A stretch of 64,000 nucleotides of DNA from CADEFX01 sp963806735 (GCA_963806735.1 CAWEBE010000053.1:1-64000); one strand, 5' to 3'; numbered from the stretch's first letter, positions 27,676-37,247 are shown. Numbers and translations: made by a program. The notes: a model not told the origin generated them from the letters alone.

Positions 27676-30042
27676 ATGGCTGCGACCGGCATCGGCGCTT
27701 CGGTGCGCCGCGTAGAAGATCATCGGTTCATCACCGGCAAGGGGCAGTACGTCGATGACATCAACCGCGCTGGACAGGCCTACGCGGTTTTCGTTCGCTC
27801 GGTGCATGCGCATGCGACGATCAAGAAGATCGATACCAGTGCGGCGATCAACGCGCCCGGAGTCCTCGGCATCTTCACGGGTGCGGATCTGGCCGCCGAC
27901 AAGATCGGCAATCTCATCTGCGGCTGGATGATCCATTCCAAGGACGGCTCTCCCATGAAGGCCGGGGCACATCCGGCCTTGGCCCAGGGCAAGGTGCGGT
28001 ACGTCGGCGACCACGTGGCAGTCGTTATTGCAGAGACGCTGGCGGAGGCGCGAGACGCAGCCGAGCTAGTGTCAGTGGACTATGACGTCCTGGCCCCCTG
28101 TATCGATCTCGCCAAGGCGCAGGAGAACGGGCAGCCGCAACTCCACGCGGAGGCGCCCAACAACACGGTTTTCGCCTGGCATCTGGGCGACAAGGCCGCG
28201 GTGGATGCCGCATTCGGCAAGGCGCATCACGTCACCAAGATCGATCTCACCAACAACCGTCTGATTCCGAACGCTATGGAGCCGCGGGCGGCGATCGGCG
28301 AGCACGATTCCGGTCAGGATGCGTTCACGCTCTACACCACGAGTCAGAATCCGCATGTGGCGCGGCTCGTGCTGTCCGCATTCATCGGCATTGCTCCAGA
28401 GCACAAGCTGCGCGTGATTGCGCCGGACGTGGGCGGCGGCTTCGGCTCCAAGATCTTCATCTATGCGGAAGAGACCGTGTGCGTGTGGGCGGCCAAAAAG
28501 GTCGGACGTCCAGTGAAGTGGACCGCGGACCGCTCGGAGGCCTTCCTTTCCGATGCACACGGTCGCGATCACGTTACCACTGCCGAAGTGGCGATGGATT
28601 CGACCGGCAAGATCGTGGCCCTGCGCGCTAAGACAAAAGCTAACCTCGGCGCCTATCTTTCGACGTTCTCCTCGTCGGTCCCAACGTACCTCTACGCACC
28701 GCTGCTGTCGGGGCAGTACGACATCCCGTCGATCTATTGCGAGGTGGATGGCATTTACACGAACACCACACCCGTCGATGCCTATCGTGGCGCCGGCCGG
28801 CCGGAAGCAACTTTTGTAGTGGAGCGGCTCGTCGAGGTGGCGGCGCGCCAACTTGGGATCGACCCGGCTGAGTTTCGCCGCCGGAATTTCATCCAGAGCT
28901 TCCCGCATCAGACGCCAGTGATCATGAACTACGATGCCGGTGACTATGATGCCTGCATGCGCAAGGCGCTGGAGATGGCCGACTATGCCAATCTCGGCAA
29001 GCGCAAGGCGGACAGCGCCAAGAAGGGCAAGCTGCGCGGCGTCGGGTTCTCGGCCTACATCGAGGCTTGTGGAATCGCGCCGAGCCGAGCTGTCGGCTCG
29101 CTCGGCGCCGGCGTGGGGCTGTGGGAATCGGCAGAGGTGCGCGTCAATCCGGTCGGCACCGTAGAGGTGCTCACTGGCTCGCACAGCCATGGCCAGGGTC
29201 ACGAAACGACATTTGCCCAGCTGGTGTCGCACCGTCTCGGCATTCCGATCGAGCAAGTGTCGATCGTGCACGGCGACACCGACAAGGTGCAGATGGGCAT
29301 GGGCACCTATGGGTCCCGCTCAGGTGCCGTCGGCATGTCGGCCGTTTCCAAGGCGCTCGACAAGGTCGTGACCAAGGCTACCAAAGTGGCGTCACGCTGC
29401 ATGGAGGTGCCGGAGACCGACGTCGACTTCAAGGATGGCGTGTTCTCGGGTCGCGGCACCAACAAGTCGATGGCATTTGGCGAAGTGGCCCTGCAGGCCT
29501 ATGTCGCTCACAAGTTCGACAGCGCGGAAATCGAGCCGGGCCTCAAGGAGGGCGCGTTCTACGATCCCAAGAACTTCACCTTCCCGTCGGGCGTGCATAT
29601 CGCCGAGGTCGAGGTGGACCCGGATACCGGGGCGGTGCACCTCGACCGCTGGACAGCGGTCGACGACTTCGGTGTCCTCATCAATCCGATGATCGTGGAA
29701 GGCCAGGTGCATGGGGGCATCGCACAGGGCGTCGGCCAGGCCATGCTCGAAGGTGCGGTCTACAACGAGGACGGGCAGCTGATCACCGCGAGCTTCATGG
29801 ACTACTGCATGCCACGCGCGGACGATCTGCCGTCCTTCAACGTGGCCATGACCAGCACCCCGTGCCCCTCCAATCCGCTGGGCGTCAAAGGGTGTGGCGA
29901 AGCCGGTGCGATCGCTGCACCTGCGGCCCTGATCAATGCACTGACGGATGCTCTTGGGCATGAGGATCTAGCCATGCCGGCGACGCCGCAGACCGTCTGG
30001 CGTGCGGCCCAGAAGACGCCGCGCAAGATGGCGGCCGAATAG
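27676..30042 (+). CDS. coxL: Molybdopterin-binding large subunit, form II CO dehydrogenase-like
   Basis: A 788-residue catalytic subunit of the xanthine-oxidase superfamily. Molybdopterin-binding segments include DVGGGFGSKIFIYAEE, GQGHETTFAQLVSHR, and the C-terminal GVKGCGEAGAIAAP with the catalytic Glu. The active-site loop reads PVDAYRGAGRPEA, the AYRGAGR form that defines form II enzymes, whereas true form I CO dehydrogenases carry AYRCSFR. Form II members oxidise CO poorly or not at all, and many act on other small aldehydes, purines or heterocycles. The substrate is unknown. It starts after GGAGGA and is flanked by the small and medium subunit genes. Confidence 0.93.
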   Translation: MAATGIGASVRRVEDHRFITGKGQYVDDINRAGQAYAVFVRSVHAHATIKKIDTSAAINAPGVLGIFTGADLAADKIGNLICGWMIHSKDGSPMKAGAHPALAQGKVRYVGDHVAVVIAETLAEARDAAELVSVDYDVLAPCIDLAKAQENGQPQLHAEAPNNTVFAWHLGDKAAVDAAFGKAHHVTKIDLTNNRLIPNAMEPRAAIGEHDSGQDAFTLYTTSQNPHVARLVLSAFIGIAPEHKLRVIAPDVGGGFGSKIFIYAEETVCVWAAKKVGRPVKWTADRSEAFLSDAHGRDHVTTAEVAMDSTGKIVALRAKTKANLGAYLSTFSSSVPTYLYAPLLSGQYDIPSIYCEVDGIYTNTTPVDAYRGAGRPEATFVVERLVEVAARQLGIDPAEFRRRNFIQSFPHQTPVIMNYDAGDYDACMRKALEMADYANLGKRKADSAKKGKLRGVGFSAYIEACGIAPSRAVGSLGAGVGLWESAEVRVNPVGTVEVLTGSHSHGQGHETTFAQLVSHRLGIPIEQVSIVHGDTDKVQMGMGTYGSRSGAVGMSAVSKALDKVVTKATKVASRCMEVPETDVDFKDGVFSGRGTNKSMAFGEVALQAYVAHKFDSAEIEPGLKEGAFYDPKNFTFPSGVHIAEVEVDPDTGAVHLDRWTAVDDFGVLINPMIVEGQVHGGIAQGVGQAMLEGAVYNEDGQLITASFMDYCMPRADDLPSFNVAMTSTPCPSNPLGVKGCGEAGAIAAPAALINALTDALGHEDLAMPATPQTVWRAAQKTPRKMAAE

Positions 30043-30055
30043 GGAGGACGAGCGC

Positions 30056-30850
30056 ATGTACGCGTTTGATTATCATCGGCCGACTACGGTGCGGGACGCC
30101 CAAAGCTTGCTGAAAGACGGCGCCCGGCCACTGGCCGGCGGCCAGACGCTGATTCCGACCTTGAAGCAGCGGCTTGCCAACCCGCCCGTGGTCGTGGACC
30201 TCGGCGCCATTGCCGAGCTGCGCGGCATCGAGCAATCGGCTGGTGCGCTGGTCATCGGCGCCATGACCCGGCATGCCGAGGTTGCCGAGTCGAAAGTCGT
30301 GCGGGCTGCTTTGCCGGGGCTGGCCGCGCTTGCGGAAAGCATCGGCGATCCGCACGTGCGCAACAGCGGCACCATCGGGGGCTCGGTCGCGAACAACGAT
30401 CCAGCCGCCGACTATCCAGCTGCTGTGCTGGCCCTCGGCGCGACCATCGTCACCAGCAAGCGGCAGATCGCTGCCGATCAGTTCTTCAAGGGGTTGTTCA
30501 CGACAGCGCTGGACGAGGAGGAGATCATCACCCGGCTATCCTTCCCGCTGGGGGCCAAGTTTGCCTACGCCAAATTTCACAATCCAGCGTCGCGCTATGC
30601 GCTGGTCGGTGTTGGGGTTGCGCAGCGTGGAGCGGAGGTGCGTGTTGTTGCAACGGGCGCAGGTGCGTCCGGCGTCTTCCGTGTGCCGGCGATGGAGGCG
30701 GCGCTGGCCAAGACATTTGCGCCCGGCGCCATCGACGGCATCAAGGTGGATCCGTCTGGGCTCATGAGCGATCTACACGCCGATGCAGCGTATCGTGCGA
30801 ACCTCGTCGCTGTGATGGCCAAGCGTGCCGTGGTGGCAGCAAGCACCTGA
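30056..30850 (+). CDS. coxM: FAD-binding medium subunit (CoxM-type)
   Basis: The ATG at 30056 follows GGGAGGA and yields a 264-residue FAD subunit beginning MYAFDYHRPTTVRDAQSLLK. FAD contacts are in ARPLAGGQTLIPTLKQRL and RNSGTIGGSVANNDPAADYP, the signature of the PCMH-type medium subunits. It accepts electrons from the iron-sulfur subunit and passes them to quinone. Third and last gene of the operon; the next gene is convergent and unrelated. The cox accessory genes (coxD/E/F-type) needed for cofactor maturation in true CO dehydrogenase clusters are absent here. Confidence 0.93.
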   Translation: MYAFDYHRPTTVRDAQSLLKDGARPLAGGQTLIPTLKQRLANPPVVVDLGAIAELRGIEQSAGALVIGAMTRHAEVAESKVVRAALPGLAALAESIGDPHVRNSGTIGGSVANNDPAADYPAAVLALGATIVTSKRQIAADQFFKGLFTTALDEEEIITRLSFPLGAKFAYAKFHNPASRYALVGVGVAQRGAEVRVVATGAGASGVFRVPAMEAALAKTFAPGAIDGIKVDPSGLMSDLHADAAYRANLVAVMAKRAVVAAST

Positions 30851-31196
30851 GCTTACACGGATCGCCGCGGTCATTTGCTCGAGCTGAGGCTATGTGAGTT
30901 TTTCCGCAGAGTTCGCCATGAGCTGTGGATAACTCTCTTGAGTTGAGAACAAGATCGGCGCTGATTCGTTGTTGTTGGGTCTGTCGTTGAGCACGGCTCA
31001 CACGGCAGGCGACTGTAGCGTGTTGTTGCGTTGCGTTTCGGACGGTGGTGTGGCGTTAGTACGCGTACAGTTGAGTATCGAGTACCCCGCACTAAACAGT
31101 TCACTGAGACGCGTGTGAGTGTCGCGTCCCGTTCTCGGACACTGGCCGAGCAGACCGCCCCGACGGTCTGCTCGGTTGCTCATGCGTTGACGTAAT
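30851..31196. other. Intergenic gap without gene
   Basis: This 346-base gap between coxM and the carboxylesterase has no supported gene. It contains a GTTGTTGCGTTGCGTTTC run near 31022-31040 and a strong hairpin described separately. Confidence 0.45.
31146..31175. terminator. Perfect 12-bp hairpin, probable bidirectional terminator
   Basis: CCGAGCAGACCG at 31146-31157 pairs perfectly with CGGTCTGCTCGG at 31164-31175 across a six-base loop. It lies between convergent genes, 21 bases past the esterase stop. No clean T-run follows on either strand, so termination would have to rely on the stem. Confidence 0.55.
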
Positions 31197-32763
31197 CTAT
31201 TGGCGGCCCAGGACCGCGCCAAGCGCCTTACCGACACCGAGAAATACGGTGAGGCGAGCCCTCATGAAGTTCGATTGCACCTCGGTGTTTTCACCAAACA
31301 CCATTGTTCGGTCCTGCCTCCGACGGTCGTCCGGCCATGCTGCGCTGCCTTTCGCAGCAGGCTTGCCGGTGCGGGCGAACTCAAACCAGTAGTCACTGAT
31401 ACGCCGGGCGAAGGCTCGATCGCCGTCGGTCACGATGTCCTTGGTGCCTTCGAAAAGGTCTATCGTGTTCAAGACATAGGGCACCTCGCCGCCGTGCGGC
31501 ACACCACCAGGATGTTTCGGACGCTCTTTGGCGGCGCTGTAGTCAAAGTAGTAGCGCCAGGTCGGTGCGCGCCTGGAGTGACGGTCGGCAGCGCCGCGTA
31601 CCGGTTGGGTGAACACCACATCCCGTGTTGCCTGGCGCGCGAGTTCGTTGCCGTCCTTTACTCCTGGATACAGCACCTTGATGAGGAAGCCGGCAGCTCC
31701 CAGGCGTTTGAGCACGTCGGCCGGATTGATGCCGAAGCTAAGCACTACGCTCGAAGTCGTCGCTAGTGTTGCCGACGATCAATGGCAGGGGCGCTTCCTT
31801 GCCGGCTGCAAAGGCGTCCTGAATGGACTGGGGCAGCACCTTGTCTCCGCGAATCGGGACCGGCGAGTTGGACAGGCCCTGGCCCTTGAGGGCTGCAAAC
31901 CTCTCGGGCTCGATCGCCCGCAACTGCGCGGCGGTGGCGTTGGCGCCATTCAGCTTCAAGGCGTCGGCCACCTTGGCGCCGACCTCGAGCGCCTTGGCCC
32001 GCGTGGCATCGGGCACGACGTAAGAGCTTTGTGCAATTCCCTTGTGAAAGAGTCCGCGCGCAAGCGGGGAGGCGAACAGCGCCAGCACGCTCTTGCCGCC
32101 TGCGGATTGGCCCATGATGGTCACATTGCCAGCGTCGCCGCCGAACTGTGCGATGTTCTGCTGCACCCATTTCAGTGCGGTGATCTGGTCGAGCAGACCG
32201 AAGTTCATTGGCCCGCCAGGAGATTCTTTCTGCAGCGCCGGATGACTGAAGAAGCCGAGTTGTCCAAGGCGATAGTTCAGGCTGACGACGACGGCGCCTT
32301 TGGTTGCCAAAGGTGAGCCGTTGTAGAGCGGCAGCGAGCCCGAGCCGAAGATACAGGCGCCGCCGTGGATCCAGACCATCACTGGCAACTTGGCCGTGCG
32401 ATCCAGCTTCGGAGTCCAGACATTCAGATAGAGGCAATCCTCACTGACGGGCCCGGGATCGCCTCCGTTCGCAATGGAAAGCTCGGGGAGCTGGATGCAG
32501 GCGTTGCCATAGCTGTCCGCCCTGCGAACGCCCTGCCAGACGGAAACAGGTTTGGGCTCGCGCCAGCGCAACGGACCCACGGGCGGCGCTGCGTAGGGAA
32601 TGCCCTTGAACGCGAATGCGCCATGCTCGGCGATGCCCTGTAGGTCGCCGCTTCGGGTTTTCACCGTCGTCGCGGTCTGCGCTTGCGCAAGGGAGCGATG
32701 ATCAATGGCCAGGAGTGCCAGCAGCGTGATTGCTATCAACCCCGTCCGATGAACAACAAACAC
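31197..32763 (-). pseudogene. Type B carboxylesterase, secreted, with one frameshift
   Basis: Joined, this is a carboxylesterase/lipase of about 521 residues. The GTG at 32761-32763 has GGGAGAG upstream and gives a signal peptide (VHRTGLIAITLLALLAI). Family features are FKGIPYAAPPVGPLRW, SEDCLYLNVWTP, the oxyanion loop WIHGGACIFGSG, and the nucleophile elbow VTIMGQSAGGKSVL. The frame ends at NTSDDFERSA near 31755; removing one T there restores SSVVLSFGINPADVLKRL, which leads to PHGGEVPYVLNT with the catalytic His and on to the stop at 31197. It would cleave short esters in the periplasm. The stop codon and all motifs are preserved apart from this one base. Confidence 0.85.
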
Positions 32764-32820
32764 GCCACTTCTCTCCCTGCTTGGATGATCAGTCTGTTTC
32801 TTATGGGTACACGCCATACG

Positions 32821-34026
32821 TCAAATGACGCCATCGCGCCGCAGGGTTTCGATTTCAACCGGCGCCAGCCCGAGCCAGTGGCCGTAAACCTCGTCGTTGT
32901 GCTGGCCGATGCGCGGGCTCGGTGTCGTCTCGACCCGATCAGCGCCATGGAAGCGCAGGGGCGAGTTCGGCACAACGACGTTGCCGAGGTCGGGGTGATC
33001 AATGCGCTCGAGCATGCCGCGCGCGTGCATGTGCGGGTCGTTCATGACCTCGCCGAGATCGCGCACGGGCGCCGACGGCACGCGATGGCGTCGAGTGATG
33101 GCGAATGCCTCATACTTCGGCAGCGTGCGTGTCCAGGCCTCGATGAGAGCATCGACCTCTTGCATGTGCTCGACGCGCTTGGCGTTGCTGGCGAACCGCG
33201 GGTCGCCTTTCAGGTCGTGCCGGCCCATGGCCTCGAGGAGGTTCGTCCAGTGCGTTTCGACCACCGTGATGATCGCGATATAGCCGTCTTGCGCCGCGTA
33301 GACGTTGTAGGGGGCGATGGCCAGGCCGCCGTGGCGGTTGCCGGTGCGCGGCGGTACGCCACCCGGTGAATTGTGCAGGAAGCTCAGGTTGGAGGCGAGG
33401 CTGGGGTAGATGGCCTCTTGCATGGCGACCTCGACCAGCCGGCCTCGCCCCGTGATCGTGCGCTCGTAGAGCGCAGTAACAACGGCCGCGTAGAGGTGGA
33501 CCCCGCTCATGAAATCCACCACGGCAGGTCCTGCCTTGACCGGCGGTCCATCGGGAAATCCCGTGATGCTCATGACACCGGAGGCCGCCTGCACCGTCAG
33601 GTCCATGGCGAGGTTGTCGCGGTCGGGGCCATCGAGGCCGTAGCCTGTACCGGACGCATAGATCAGGCGCGGGTTGATCTCGGACAGCGCCGACCAGCCG
33701 ACGCCGAGCCGGTCCATGACGCCCGGCGCGAAATTTTCCAGCAGCACGTCGGCCTTGGCCACCATGCGTTTCAGGAGGTCTTGGCCGCGAGGGTCCTTGA
33801 GGTTGAGCGTGATGCCGCGCTTGTTGGAGTTGAGCATGCCAAAGGGCAGCGTGGCGCTCTTGCCGACCTTGGCGCGCAAGCGTGCGGCCTCGCCCGTCAG
33901 CGGCTCCACCTTGATGACCTCGGCACCGGCCTTGGCCATCAGCAAGGTAGCGTAGGGGCCTTGATAGACTTGACCGAGGTCTACAACTGTCACGCCAGCC
34001 AGCGGCAGGTTGGGGCGGTCGCTCAT
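32821..34026 (-). CDS. CaiB/BaiF-family CoA transferase
   Basis: A 401-residue class III CoA transferase. It begins MSDRPNLPLAGVTVVDLGQV with the family pattern YQGPYATLLMAKAGAEVIKV and SNKRGITLNLKDPRG. The catalytic Asp lies in AMDLTVQAASGVMSITG, and PPRTGNRHGGLAIAPYNVY and NGHWT-type positions follow. It transfers CoA from one thioester to an acid, forming a tight dimer of interlocked rings. The ATG overlaps the acyl-CoA dehydrogenase stop (ATGA), so the genes are coupled. In this operon it may activate the acid that the upstream dehydrogenase and hydratase then process. Confidence 0.93.
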   Translation of the reverse strand: MSDRPNLPLAGVTVVDLGQVYQGPYATLLMAKAGAEVIKVEPLTGEAARLRAKVGKSATLPFGMLNSNKRGITLNLKDPRGQDLLKRMVAKADVLLENFAPGVMDRLGVGWSALSEINPRLIYASGTGYGLDGPDRDNLAMDLTVQAASGVMSITGFPDGPPVKAGPAVVDFMSGVHLYAAVVTALYERTITGRGRLVEVAMQEAIYPSLASNLSFLHNSPGGVPPRTGNRHGGLAIAPYNVYAAQDGYIAIITVVETHWTNLLEAMGRHDLKGDPRFASNAKRVEHMQEVDALIEAWTRTLPKYEAFAITRRHRVPSAPVRDLGEVMNDPHMHARGMLERIDHPDLGNVVVPNSPLRFHGADRVETTPSPRIGQHNDEVYGHWLGLAPVEIETLRRDGVI

Positions 34027-35189
34027 CGCAAGCTGCCGCCCAGAAGATCGCGGGCCACGATGTGGCGCTGCACCTCGTTGGGACCCTCGCCGACACGGCG
34101 GATGCGCATTTCGCGATACCAGCGCTCGAAAGGCAGGTCCTTGGTCATGCCATAGCCGCCATGGATCTGCATGGCGCGATCCACCACGCGGCCTCCGGCC
34201 TCGCTGGCAACCAATTTGGCTATGCCGGCTTCCATGCGATAAGGCTCGCCGCGATCGGCCTTGTGGGCGGCGTCGAGGGTGAGCCAAAGGCTGGTACGGA
34301 TGTCGATCTCATTGTCGACGATCATCCATTGAATGGCCTGGCAACTCGCAAGCGGGGCACCGAAAGTCTCGCGCTGCTTGGCGTAGTCTACGGCCAACTC
34401 CTGCGCTTTCACCGCCACGGCAATGCACGCGGCAGCGTAGGGGATGCGCTGGCGGGACAGGCGTTCGTTGGCAATGGCAAAGCCTTTGTTGACCTCGCCG
34501 AGGATGTTGGCGTTGGGTACGCGCATGTCCTCGAACTGAAGCTCGGTGGCATAGTGCGACGAGCGCAGCGTGTGCACGACACGCCGGACGTGGAAGCCTT
34601 TCGTATTGGTATCGACGATGAAGCAGGTGACGCCGTCGCGACCCTTGCTCGCATCGGTGCGGGCGAACACCAGGCCGAAATCGGCCTTGTCGGCGCCCGA
34701 GATGAATACCTTGGAGCCGTTGATGATCCAGTCGCTGCCGTCGCGCACGGCGCGGGTGCGGATGGCGCGTGCGGGATCGCTGCCGCCCGATGGCTCGGTG
34801 AGGCCGAAGAAACCGCGCTTCTCGCCGCGCAGCATGGGATGCAGGTAGCGCTGCTTCTGCTCCTCCGTAGCCTCGTAGAGCTGGGCGAGACCGGCGCTGC
34901 CGAACACGCCATAGCAGGGCACGTAAAGGCCGGCGCGATGCTGCCCCATCTCGACCGCCATCAGCGTGCGCGTGACGAGATCCACGCCGGCGCCACCATA
35001 TTCGGCTGGGATGTCCAGGCCCCAGAAGCCCATCTGGCGCACTTTGGCGGTCAGGCGCTCGAAGTCCTCACGCGGCAGCTCGCTGGCGTCGGGATCGAGC
35101 TTGGTCTCGAGCGGCACGATCTCCTCGCGCACGAAGCGGCGGACTGTGGCGACGATCTGCTTCTGCTCTTCGGTCGGCTCGAGGTTCAT
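34023..35189 (-). CDS. Acyl-CoA dehydrogenase
   Basis: A 388-residue FAD-dependent dehydrogenase of the usual length, introducing a trans double bond at C2-C3 of an acyl-CoA and passing electrons to ETF. Motifs are FFGLTEPSGGSDPARAIRT for flavin binding, IINGSKVFISGADKADFG, AMQIHGGYGMTKD and the C-terminal RRVGEGPNEVQRHIVAR containing the catalytic-Glu loop. Second to last in a leftward operon (hydratase, GIY-YIG protein, this gene, CoA transferase), with a 23-base gap to the GIY-YIG gene. Chain-length preference is not evident. Confidence 0.92.
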   Translation of the reverse strand: MNLEPTEEQKQIVATVRRFVREEIVPLETKLDPDASELPREDFERLTAKVRQMGFWGLDIPAEYGGAGVDLVTRTLMAVEMGQHRAGLYVPCYGVFGSAGLAQLYEATEEQKQRYLHPMLRGEKRGFFGLTEPSGGSDPARAIRTRAVRDGSDWIINGSKVFISGADKADFGLVFARTDASKGRDGVTCFIVDTNTKGFHVRRVVHTLRSSHYATELQFEDMRVPNANILGEVNKGFAIANERLSRQRIPYAAACIAVAVKAQELAVDYAKQRETFGAPLASCQAIQWMIVDNEIDIRTSLWLTLDAAHKADRGEPYRMEAGIAKLVASEAGGRVVDRAMQIHGGYGMTKDLPFERWYREMRIRRVGEGPNEVQRHIVARDLLGGSLR

Positions 35190-35212
35190 CGGAAGTATCT
35201 CTGCAGTGGAAA

Positions 35213-35551
35213 CTAGAGCGGGCTCAAGCGGCCAAGTCGGACCGGCGGGTTGGCGCGATTGATGAGCGGCAGCTCACCATGATCGGCGACGTGCAGCATC
35301 AGCAGCTCCTGATAGCGCGTGGTGTACTGCTGATTGACCTCGCAGCGAAAGCGGACGGCGTCGCCGGGACGCTCCGCCAGCGCACGCTCCAGCTCGCTGC
35401 GTAGTCCGAACAGCGTGCGCCCGCCAGCATAGCCGATGTAGACGACACAATCTTCGGCGTCCGCGAGCTGGTAGACGCCGAGCTGTCCGGGCAATCGTTT
35501 CACCGTTTCGGGCGTGAGGTCGATCCAAGGCTTGGTCATACGGATCGACAT
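35213..35551 (-). CDS. Minimal GIY-YIG-like domain protein
   Basis: This 112-residue protein looks like a stand-alone GIY-YIG fold. LGVYQLADAED supplies the GVY strand, VVYIGYAGGRTLFGLRSEL supplies YIG with a following basic/aromatic helix, and TTRYQELLMLHVADHGELPLIN places a Glu and an Asn at the spacing of the catalytic Glu and metal-site Asn of the family. No DNA-binding domain is attached. It starts immediately after the hydratase stop (TAA then ATG) and may instead start at an ATG five codons in. A nuclease-fold protein inside an acyl-CoA operon is odd; a non-nuclease role of the fold is possible. Confidence 0.65.
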   Translation of the reverse strand: MSIRMTKPWIDLTPETVKRLPGQLGVYQLADAEDCVVYIGYAGGRTLFGLRSELERALAERPGDAVRFRCEVNQQYTTRYQELLMLHVADHGELPLINRANPPVRLGRLSPL

Positions 35552-36307
35552 TTAGCGCCCCTTGAAGTCGGCCTTGCGGCGGGCAAGCCGAGCGGCGATG
35601 CCCTCCTGGGCATCCTCGGATCGGCGCACCTGCTCGACCAGCCCGTCGACATCCTCGTGCGTGATCTGATCGCGGAACGCCATTTCGCGCACGATAAGCG
35701 CTTTCATGGCTCTGAGGGACAACGGTGCGTTGTCGGCGAGACGCTGAATGATGCTTTGTGCGGTGCCTTCCAGCTCGGATGGCTCAGCAACATGTGAGAT
35801 CACGCCGAGATCGTACAGGCGCTGCGCCGGCAGCGGGTCGCCGAGCAGCAGGATCCGGCGCGTCGTCACCGGGCCTGCTACCTCCAGCAGCTTCTTGGCC
35901 AGGAACCAGCTCGGCGCCAGCCCTATTTGCGCGAGCGACATGCCAAAGCGCGCGCTCGTACTCGCCACGACAAGATCGCAATGCAGCGCCAGCTCATTGC
36001 CGCCGGCGATGGCATCGCCCTGCACTACGGCGACAACGGGAAGCGGATAGGTCTCGATCGTGTGCAGCATGGCCTCAATGGGCGAGATGCCGATGGGCTT
36101 GGCGGCGCGTTCCCGCATGTCGAGGCCGGCGCAGAACACGGGTCCGGCGGCTCGGATGACGGCGAGGCGCTCCGTTGCGGCTGGTGGTGCGGTAAAAGCC
36201 GACTTCAACTCGGCCATCATCTCGCCGTCGAGCGCGTTGCGCTTGTCAGCCCGGTTGAGCAGCACCTGCCGGACGGCACCTTCGACCCGCCACTCAATCT
36301 TGGCCAT
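35552..36307 (-). CDS. Enoyl-CoA hydratase/isomerase family protein
   Basis: A 251-residue crotonase-fold enzyme. It shows VRQVLLNRADKRNALDGEM, the first oxyanion segment VFCAGLDMRERAAK, and the second oxyanion/active-site segment VQGDAIAGGNELALHCDLVV with ARFGMSLAQIGLAP. The usual second catalytic Glu of hydratases is not clearly conserved (LAPSWFLAKK replaces the common P-G-G-x-L), so an isomerase or other crotonase activity is possible. It is the promoter-proximal gene of a four-gene leftward operon with GIY-YIG, acyl-CoA dehydrogenase and CoA-transferase genes. Confidence 0.9.
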   Translation of the reverse strand: MAKIEWRVEGAVRQVLLNRADKRNALDGEMMAELKSAFTAPPAATERLAVIRAAGPVFCAGLDMRERAAKPIGISPIEAMLHTIETYPLPVVAVVQGDAIAGGNELALHCDLVVASTSARFGMSLAQIGLAPSWFLAKKLLEVAGPVTTRRILLLGDPLPAQRLYDLGVISHVAEPSELEGTAQSIIQRLADNAPLSLRAMKALIVREMAFRDQITHEDVDGLVEQVRRSEDAQEGIAARLARRKADFKGR

Positions 36308-36575
36308 ACGCTCCCACCCGTCTTTTGATCGATCTCGCTGCTTCTTACGCTACCACGGCGGCATGGCGGCTCCAGCCTGATCACCGGCGGTTCCCGATTA
36401 TTGACATCGAGCGGCAGGTCGAAGATAAAGCGTGCGCGCGGCGCAGCTCACCCTGGAAGCGCGCCGTTCCAGAGCTTCATTGCGGGTGGGGTTGGTGGCG
36501 CGAGCTGGTTGCGCGTCCGAGGGCTACCTGCCAGTCAAGTGTTGACCGCAAGGTAGAAAGTTAAGGAATTCAATC

Positions 36576-36890
36576 ATGTACGCTGTCATCAAGACAGGCG
36601 GTAAGCAGTACCGTGTCGCTCCTGACGATGTTCTGATCATCGAGAAGATCACCGGTGATCCGGGCTCTGTTGTGGAGTTCGGCGAGGTGCTGATGGTGGG
36701 TGGCAGCGACAGCCCGAAGGTCGGCGCACCGCATGTCTCGGGCGCCAAGGTGGTGGCCGAGGTGGTCGAGCAGGGCCGCGCGGCGAAGGTGATCGCGTTC
36801 AAGAAACGCCGCCGCAAGAACTCGCGGCGCAAGCGCGGTCATCGCCAAGAGCAGACGACCGTCAAGATCAAGGAAATCATTGGCGCCTGA
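36576..36890 (+). CDS. rplU: Ribosomal protein L21
   Basis: A 104-residue large-subunit protein that contacts 23S rRNA. It begins MYAVIKTGGKQYRVAPDDVL with the classic L21 start and ends in the basic region VIAFKKRRRKNSRRKRGHRQ followed by TTVKIKEIIG. The length is normal. It is directly upstream of rpmA with 29 bases between, the nearly universal L21-L27 pair, which starts the conserved rplU-rpmA-GNAT-obgE-proB-proA block. Confidence 0.98.
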   Translation: MYAVIKTGGKQYRVAPDDVLIIEKITGDPGSVVEFGEVLMVGGSDSPKVGAPHVSGAKVVAEVVEQGRAAKVIAFKKRRRKNSRRKRGHRQEQTTVKIKEIIGA

Positions 36891-36919
36891 TCGGGTCGCC
36901 AGCGCAAGGATACGCTGTC

Positions 36920-37192
36920 ATGGCACATAAGAAAGCAGGCGGCTCGTCAAGGAACGGCCGCGACACGGCAGGCCGCAGGCTCGGCGTGAAGAAATACGGT
37001 GGCGAACAGGTCATTTCCGGCAACATCATCGTGCGCCAGCGCGGCACCAAGGTGCATCCTGGCGCGGGTGTCGGCATCGGTACCGACCACACGATCTTCG
37101 CCGTTGTCGACGGCAATGTAGAGTTCGCGACCAAGCGTAATGGGCGCGTCTTCGTCTCCGTGCGACCGTCGAAGCTCGACGCAGCCGAGTAG
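36920..37192 (+). CDS. rpmA: Ribosomal protein L27
   Basis: A 90-residue large-subunit protein near the peptidyl-transferase centre. It starts MAHKKAGGSSRNGRDTAGRR and has VKKYGGEQVISGNIIVRQRG and VHPGAGVGIGTDHTIFAVVD. The N-terminal tail without the extra leader found in Firmicutes reaches into the catalytic centre. A rho-independent terminator lies about 55 bases downstream. Confidence 0.98.
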   Translation: MAHKKAGGSSRNGRDTAGRRLGVKKYGGEQVISGNIIVRQRGTKVHPGAGVGIGTDHTIFAVVDGNVEFATKRNGRVFVSVRPSKLDAAE

Positions 37193-37247
37193 GCCGGTCA
37201 GCACCACGGTCCGGCCAGGGGCCGATCTTCACGACCCGAATGCTACG

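Noticed and set aside
28072..29271. Minus-strand frame of 399 codons over coxL
   Set aside because: It is the complement of the molybdopterin-binding subunit; the plus-strand product has complete family motifs, this one has none.
27676..30042. Calling the operon a true form I CO dehydrogenase
   Set aside because: The active-site loop is AYRGAGR rather than AYRCSFR, and maturation genes are missing next to it.
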